Source: Ustilaginoidea virens (lineage: Eukaryota; Ascomycota; Sordariomycetes; Hypocreales; Clavicipitaceae). From it: a DNA stretch of 64,000 bases. Positions 58,661-64,000 of the stretch are shown one piece after another. The stretch lies in assembly GCF_000687475.1 (NCBI RefSeq), contig NC_057318.1, positions 4,092,001 to 4,156,000 of the forward strand, read 5' to 3'. The translations under genes and the position numbers were made by a program. The notes below the pieces were generated by a model. It was not told the origin of the DNA, did no database searches, and saw nothing but the letters and a program-made list of their open reading frames with translations. How positions within the stretch are numbered: position 1 is the stretch's first letter; each line of letters begins with the position of its first letter.

Positions 58661-59516
58661 ACGACCAACGAAACAAATGTAGTCACATCAGTCGCGGGAC
58701 CTGAGACGCAAATCACAGACTTTTGGGGCGAGGACGAAAACGAAAGTGCGCAACTTGTCTGATTTCCTTGACCTCAAGTGGATCCTGCTGGCCTACTGCA
58801 ATCGAATTTTCCATCTATCTGGGCGTTTTTCATGGTTCGAGGGATTCTTGGGCGGGTCAATGACATTTTTTCTTCCTTTTTTTCTTTCTTTCTTTCTTTC
58901 TTTCTTTCCCTGTTTTTGTAGACAGACCACCCTTCCGAATGAATGGAGTAAAAAGTTGGCGTCAGCTACGGTCCTCGCTTCACTTCTCATGAATGCTTTC
59001 ACCCTCATCTACTGCTTTGCTCCTCAGTTCACGCCTGTTCTAGGAACCATCTCCGGATCGGCTGTGATCCAGGACCATGTCTTCTTACCTCTGATCTGGC
59101 CACAACAGCCCCTTCTTGTCCTCTCTCGTGCCACGCGGTATTTTCTTCTTCTTTTTTTTTTTTTCTTCCCTTCTTTGTCTTCTTCCTAACCTACCAATAC
59201 AAACTATAAAAAGAAAAAAAAAACAGTACAAGAGAAGAACGTTGCATTTCCAGCAAAGCTTCCTTACCAAGAATACTAAAAGATTTGCCCATTACCTTGA
59301 ATGTTTGTGGGATAGAGGAGCACTCAAGTCAACCGTAGATGGTACACGCACGCACACCTAGATTCGCTTCCAAGTGATTCCTTTCGGTGGTGGTGGTGGT
59401 GGTGGCATGTTACGCCAGACGGTGCCGGATTATGGCGAAAATCAGGAAGCAAGTAACTCCTGGCACAAGTCGTATACGATACCCACCGATGTAATGTACA
59501 TGCTGGCACGACATGC
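58661..59516. other. Spacer between convergent mrt4 and U1-70K genes
   Basis: No gene recognised. Contains CTTT repeats at 58876-58910, a T run at 59150-59166 and an A run at 59213-59223, most likely the two 3' UTRs. Confidence 0.6.
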
Positions 59517-61136
59517 TCAATATCGTCGTAGTTTTCTGGGGTCTTCGTGACCGCCGCCTTCGTAGCCTCGTTTCCTGCTGTCGTCATCCCGCGGCCTGTC
59601 AAAGTCTCGGGCTGCTCGGTCTCTGTCGCGGTCTCGGTCACGGTCGCGGTCGCGGTCACGATCTCTTTCGCGATACCCACCGTCTCTGCGTCCGATTGGT
59701 TCCATGTTTCCGCCGGTGCGGCGCCCACCATCGCGATCGCCGTGTCGACCTCCTCCCTCTCGGAAGCCACCTCCGGGTCTGTCGTCGAAGCCTCGTCCGC
59801 CTCTGGCGTCGAAGCCGCCAGAGAAACCGCGGTCGCCGTTTCTGCGATCGCCTCCAGGACCGGACGGAGCTCCGCTTGGTGCGCCGCCAAAGCCGTTCCT
59901 ATCTCCTCCCCTGGGGCCGGAATCGCCTCCTCTAAAGCCACCACCGCGGCCGCCAAAGCCGCCACGGAAGCCCCCGCGACCTCGACCGCCGTCAAATCCC
60001 TTAAAGCCTCCGCGGAAGCCGCCGGGGCCGCCGGGGCCGCCGCCACCAAATCCGCCTGGACCACCAGGCCGTGATGGCATGGATTTGGTGTAGCCGCGAC
60101 CACCAAGACCGCCACCTAACCTACGAGGTTTCCATCCCTTGACCGTCCGTCCTCGCTCTACATCTACCTTGATTCGTCTATCCTTGATGCGAATACCATC
60201 ACATGAATCCAAAGCAGCTGCCGAGTAAAGTGCGCCACAACGGCGCAGGTGTTAGCAAATCTTACCATAAATACGCCGGTTCGAGCATAGCCAGGTTTGG
60301 AGTGCATGGTGGGAGCCAAAAAAAAACAAAAAAAAAAAAAGTTCTTTGAGACCGGGCAAGCTTGAGGGCCAGTTTCTGTCTCTCGAGATGCGTGGCCTGA
60401 GAGAGGGGCAAGCCTAAGGGCCACACACATCTCTCATAGGTTGACATCCTGGGAAGTCGTGCTGCTGGAGCCTTCAATTTGGGGGAGGGGGGGGTTAGGG
60501 GTTAGGGGTTAGGAATATAGTTACCTCTCATGTCCTTTTCCCGCTCAAAGACCACAAACGCGTATCCGCGGTGCGGCTTCTTCTTTTTGTTGGGCTTCTC
60601 GTGCGCGTGTGTATCGGTAATAATGCGAATCTGCATCATGGTTAGTCGTCACGTATACTGCGCTGCAAGATTTGGGGTACGAACGCGCTCGACTGGACCA
60701 AATCGTCCAAACTCCCGTTCCAAATCGCGCTCATCAGCGTCGTAGCTCAATCGCGCAACGATCAGAGTCTTGAAAGCATCGCCACGAATGTTGGGGTCTT
60801 CAGTAGGTTTGTCTGTTTCCATGATCAAAATGGTCAGCGCTCGCATTTTCATGTTCTGATCCAGCGTTCCATACAGAGTTTAGGAGCCACAGTCAGCAGC
60901 TGCTGCACTGCTTCCTTCTTCTCCTGCTTCTTTCTGTCCCTCGCTTCAAGCCAACTCTCTGTGGGCTCGTATACATCCGTTTCCTTGTAATGCTGAAGCT
61001 GTGGGAGAAACGCGGCGACGCCATCGATTGCGGCAGTCTTGCGCTTCTCGGGCGCATAGTCTGGAGGGTCAACCCATCGCAGAGGAGGTCGCGGCGCGAA
61101 AAGCGCCAGCAGATTCGGCGGGAGCTTGTCAGTCAT
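59517..61136 (-). CDS. U1 small nuclear ribonucleoprotein 70 kDa protein
   Basis: Core U1 snRNP protein that binds stem-loop I of U1 RNA during 5' splice-site recognition. Exons, complement 61136-60875, 60812-60685, 60630-60525 and 60217-59517, give 398 aa in frame. The U1-70K N-terminal domain runs through [20 protein letters not shown] and ends near [16 protein letters not shown]. The RRM has RNP2 LIVARL (104-109) and RNP1 RGYAFVVF (151-158), followed by the family-typical [20 protein letters not shown]. The C-terminus is Gly/Arg-rich, then has alternating Arg-Asp repeats. Exon 2 ends at an unusual GTTCGT donor. The 307-base third intron carries an A run and a telomere-like motif. The start lies 337 bases from the divergent mL43 gene. 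Confidence 0.95.
60488..60514. repeat. Telomere-like TTAGGGG triplet in a U1-70K intron
   Basis: Three copies of GGGTTAG in a row after a G run, inside intron 60525-60218 territory of U1-70K (just inside its donor side). The canonical fungal telomere unit is TTAGGG; here each unit has one extra G. Confidence 0.7.
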
Positions 61137-61473
61137 CTCAGCTGGCACAATGAAGGCGGCAGGGAGTCGACAGCCGAATCCAACAAGTGCTACCCCGACC
61201 TTTTGGCGGGATAGGAAAGAAGCCGGTGTGTCGAAGCGAAAACGAGGGTCTCGCGCCTGCACTGGTTCCAAGGAAATCCCGGAAATTGTTGCTCGTCGAG
61301 ATAAGTTGCCGCCGGTGCAAGTTTTGCCGGTGCTATTCCGGAGGGCGCTAGTCCCAGTTCGGCCAACCCCCCCCCAAGCGTGAAGCCTGGGCATGGAATT
61401 TTCAGATGATTTCTGGCCTCTCATGACATCTTACCTGTATGTGAATATCCCGTGCAGTCAAAACAGGAAGAAG
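61137..61473. promoter_or_regulatory. Shared divergent promoter of U1-70K and mL43
   Basis: The two start codons are 337 bases apart on opposite strands with no other gene between them, so the segment must hold both 5' UTRs and both promoters. I see no TATA box or clear named element; a C run lies at 61367-61375. Confidence 0.65.
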
Positions 61474-62015
61474 ATGACAGTAAAGGCGTTGCGGACCGTC
61501 GCAACTGGAAAGGCAGGTTTTATGAGTCCTGTGCTTGCGCCATTGTTGTGCATTTCCGCTTGCTAACAATGACCAGAATGGGGTGGGATCGTTCATTCTG
61601 CAGTGTAAGAAGATGGACCTTCATTATTGCGATTGGGCCGGGAGCTCCAAAGGCATGAAGTAAGCTTTCTCCTCTCTGCCCATGTTGTTTCCTCGAATAT
61701 CCCTAGCTGACAACCCATTGCAGCGGCTTCATCAAGTCTCTTTTCCCCAAATTCGCCGCCGCAAACCCGCAAGTGGAATTTGCGGTATCTCCTCGACCTG
61801 GCAAACACCCCGTCATCATCGGTCATTACATTAACGGGCGCACGAAGCCTGTTTGCGTGCGGAACTTATCGCCATATGAAATTCTCAAAAAGATGGAGCT
61901 GGTACGGGACGCAAGTGGCGATAAATTGAAGAGGACAAACAAGGCCGTCACAAGCACCAACCCCAGTGTAAGAGGTATCTGGTCTCCCTACCACGGAAAA
62001 GGAATGATTGTATAG
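61474..62015 (+). CDS. Mitochondrial large-subunit ribosomal protein mL43
   Basis: Exons 61474-61512, 61577-61659 and 61724-62015 give 137 aa. The family (MRPL51 in yeasts, mL43 in current naming) has an L51/S25/CI-B8 thioredoxin-like fold and sits in the mitochondrial large subunit. Hallmarks are MTVKALRTVATGK, then NGVGSFILQCKK, HYCDWAGSSKGMNGFIKSLF and a C-terminal PRPGKHPVIIGHYING block. To keep the conserved GK-NGVG junction, intron 1 must start with GC (GCAGGT at 61513) and end with CCAG. The expected GT donor four bases later breaks the frame. No separate presequence is evident, as is usual for this protein. Confidence 0.92.
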
Positions 62016-62342
62016 GAGTGTGCGAAGAAGGGTTTATTTTCCCATGTTTGGAAGGCAGCAATTTGAGGATCGTTGCCGTGTACATATATACTGTGTCGCA
62101 AATCGGGCATCCGTCATTTTCAGCATAGAGCGGCTGGGATGCCTAGGGCTTGATGATCATGTTTTTGCAGGAGGAATTTGAGAAACCACGAGAAAGCGGC
62201 TGTACAGTGCATACAAGATTTTCTCGAAATACATGTTTACACATGAGAATGATGCGGTATTCAATGTCTTGACCCTGGTATTATCAAGTCTAATCTGATG
62301 CGAGGTTTGCAATGTGAATCACAGCTTTGTTGCTTGGCGTAG
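62016..62342. other. Spacer between convergent mL43 and tpi genes
   Basis: 327 bases holding both 3' UTRs, AT-rich. Apart from the Puf3-type element I see no feature. Confidence 0.6.
62079..62086 (+). promoter_or_regulatory. Puf3-type UGUANAUA element in mL43 3' region
   Basis: TGTACATA lies 64 bases after the mL43 stop codon, within the likely 3' UTR, and matches the UGUANAUA site of Puf3-class proteins exactly. In budding yeast this element marks mRNAs for mitochondrial proteins. A chance match is possible for eight bases. Confidence 0.4.
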
Positions 62343-63460
62343 TCACTGCTTCCTGCAGTTTATGATGTCAATGACTGGCAATACGACAGTTAGCACTCGA
62401 TTCATCCTGTATGAAAGGCTTTTCTTCTTTTCTTTTCTTTTCTTTTCTTTTAACAAAAACAATAACAAGGTGTAATACTTACAGGCAGGCTTAAGAGAAG
62501 CACCACCCACCAAGAAACCATCAATGTCGGGCTGCTTGCTGAGCTCTCCGCAGTTCTTCTCGTTGACGCTGCCACCGTACAGGATTCGGGTCTCGTCAGC
62601 CACTTTCTCGCTGACGCTCTTGAGCCATTCACGAATGGCCTTGTGCACCTCCTGAGCCTGCTCAGTAGTGGCAACTTTGCCAGTACCAATAGCCCAGATG
62701 GGCTCGTAGGCGATGACAATCTTGGACCAGTCGTTGATTTGTTCCTTGAGAGCCGCAAGCTGCCTGGTCACAACTTCGACGGTCTTGCCGGCCTCGCGCT
62801 CCTCAAGACTCTCACCGCAGCACCAGATGACGCCGAGGCCATTCTCGGTGGCATATTTGGTCTTGGAGGCGACCACTTGGTCAGACTCCTTCAGAATAGT
62901 GCGGCGCTCAGAGTGGCCCAGGATAGCCCAGTTGATATTGCTGTCCTTGAGCTGGGAGACGGAAATCTCGCCAGTGAAAGCGCCATCGGGTTTGTCAAAG
63001 ACGTTCTGGGCAGCAACCTCGATGCACGAGCGAAGGTTGCTCCGAACAAGTTGGAGGTAGATGGCTGGGGGGGAAACAACGACCTCTGAAGACTGCCGGG
63101 TCAGACATGGGTAGCTCTGAAGAACGGGCGAAGTCAGGGGGGGGGGGGCACAGCAGGTGGTGATACGAACCGACTTCGGCATCGAGAACGGCGTTGTTGA
63201 GGTTGTTGACAATCTCCTTGATGGACGAGACAGACCCGTTCCTGGAGAGATTCAAGGTCAGCTGGGTGAGCTTGTTGCACGGTCCGCGACCGCTTAGATG
63301 GCTTTGAACTGTCGGGCTACCGGATGATTTGCGAGCTTCGTCTTGGGATTTTCTCGCGCGGGGCAGAGAGGGGCAGGCCAATTGGACCAGCTACAGTGAG
63401 CCGGGCGATTGAGCGAACTCACATCTTGAAGTTGCCGCCGACGAAGAACTTGCGAGGCAT
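62343..63460 (-). CDS. tpi1: Triosephosphate isomerase
   Basis: Glycolytic enzyme interconverting dihydroxyacetone phosphate and glyceraldehyde 3-phosphate. Exons, complement 63460-63423, 63241-63171, 63085-62483 and 62374-62343, give 247 aa, the normal length. The start is [13 protein letters not shown], with catalytic Lys12. His94 lies in AILGHSERR, Glu164 in [12 protein letters not shown] and the phosphate-binding loop in [10 protein letters not shown]. Two splice details matter: exon 2 ends at a GTTCGT donor, and exon 3 begins after the CTTCAG at 63086, not at the CAG a few bases earlier. The last exon has only ten codons plus stop. The last intron contains a TTTTC repeat (about 62422-62450). 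Confidence 0.97.
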
Positions 63461-64000
63461 TGCGGAAAATATGCTTCAGATTGCTTTAAACGAGGTAATT
63501 AGGTGTTGGACAAGCTCTAAAAGCTTGAACGAAGCGGCAGCGGTCTGGTGCGATGCTATCTCGTACGGTACATGTACCTACTTTTACTATGGCAGTGGTG
63601 GGTAATGGGGGTTATCGGTAGAAACGGACATGGAGTTGTCTGGTGGCTTGGGGGGAAAGGTGGGGGGGATCAGTCAGTCAACTGTCAACCTTCCCCTGGT
63701 GCTCACTGCTAAGCTACGGACTACATGTACAGTACCTAATGAAACCATTCCCCAGCAATACAATGAAAAGGTTCCCCCCGCCTTTCGCCTTGATGGAACC
63801 TCCAAGCTTCGACGAGCCCGTCTCATTCCCACCATTTCTACCGAATGCTCTAGTCATATTGCGCATTCAACTACACCAATGGGCCACTCTTCGCCCTTGC
63901 AAGTGCAGTCGCTTTTAGAAATCAAGTTTATTACGGCCTCGACAAGTAAACACTGCGAAACAAACCAAAAAAAGAAAAAAAAACAGTCCAAACTGACTCA
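63461..64000. other. Upstream region of tpi1 to window end
   Basis: Promoter side of triosephosphate isomerase (minus strand). No gene recognised. A TACATGTACCT-type element occurs near 63570 and again near 63722. G-rich and C-rich runs lie at 63640-63670 and 63773-63781, and an A-rich end closes the window. Confidence 0.55.

Noticed and set aside
59324..60115. 263-codon minus-strand frame overlapping U1-70K exon 4
   Set aside because: Frame-shifted reading of the Gly/Arg and Arg-Asp repeats; the U1-70K frame is confirmed by the RRM and splice phases.
1..64000. tRNA or rRNA genes
   Set aside because: I looked for B-box and cloverleaf patterns and for rRNA-like conserved stretches by eye and found none convincing; a tRNAscan-SE run would settle it.

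Overview
This window reads as nuclear DNA of a filamentous ascomycete, most likely a Sordariomycete and probably Hypocreales. The evidence is short phase-consistent spliceosomal introns, PacC, Puf3-type PUF, FunK1 and double zinc-cluster proteins, wide intergenic spaces and very many homopolymer and microsatellite tracts. Species cannot be set from sequence alone. I support 14 intact protein genes, one kinase pseudogene and remnants of a retroelement. I saw no tRNA, rRNA or CRISPR array.

Layout. 0.2-2.4 kb: DNA topoisomerase III (+). 6.7-7.7 kb: Stb3-like Sin3-binding protein (+). 12.0-14.0 kb: PacC, the ambient-pH zinc-finger regulator (+), with a dense cluster of its own GCCAAG target motif upstream. 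15.8-16.2 kb: a small secreted protein made of two copies of an eight-cysteine module (+). 19.0-22.3 kb: a transcription factor with two Zn2Cys6 clusters (+). 24.1-24.8 kb: a single-pass membrane protein (-). 24.8-32.1 kb: more than 7 kb without a recognisable gene. 32.2-35.5 kb: Puf3-type PUF protein (+). 37.0-38.5 kb: mitochondrial DUF1640/CCDC90 protein, followed closely by the kinetochore subunit Nnf1 (+). 40.5-41.8 kb: PH-domain protein (-).

About 45.7-51.1 kb is a degenerate island: protease and integrase fragments of a Ty3/gypsy-type element, a broken membrane/coiled-coil ORF, a frameshifted FunK1 kinase pseudogene and a sequence duplicated 3.5 kb apart. 52.8-54.6 kb: G3BP/Nxt3-like NTF2-RRM protein (-). 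57.7-58.7 kb: ribosome-assembly factor Mrt4 (+). 59.5-61.1 kb: U1 snRNP 70K (-), divergent from mitochondrial ribosomal protein mL43 (+, 61.5-62.0 kb). 62.3-63.5 kb: triosephosphate isomerase (-).

The two ends are housekeeping DNA. The middle holds regulators and lineage-specific sequence. Exon boundaries were worked out by hand from reading phase and conserved protein sequence. Every multi-exon model except the 3' end of topoisomerase III closes in frame. Several introns need unusual donors (GTTTGT, GTTCGT, possibly GC).
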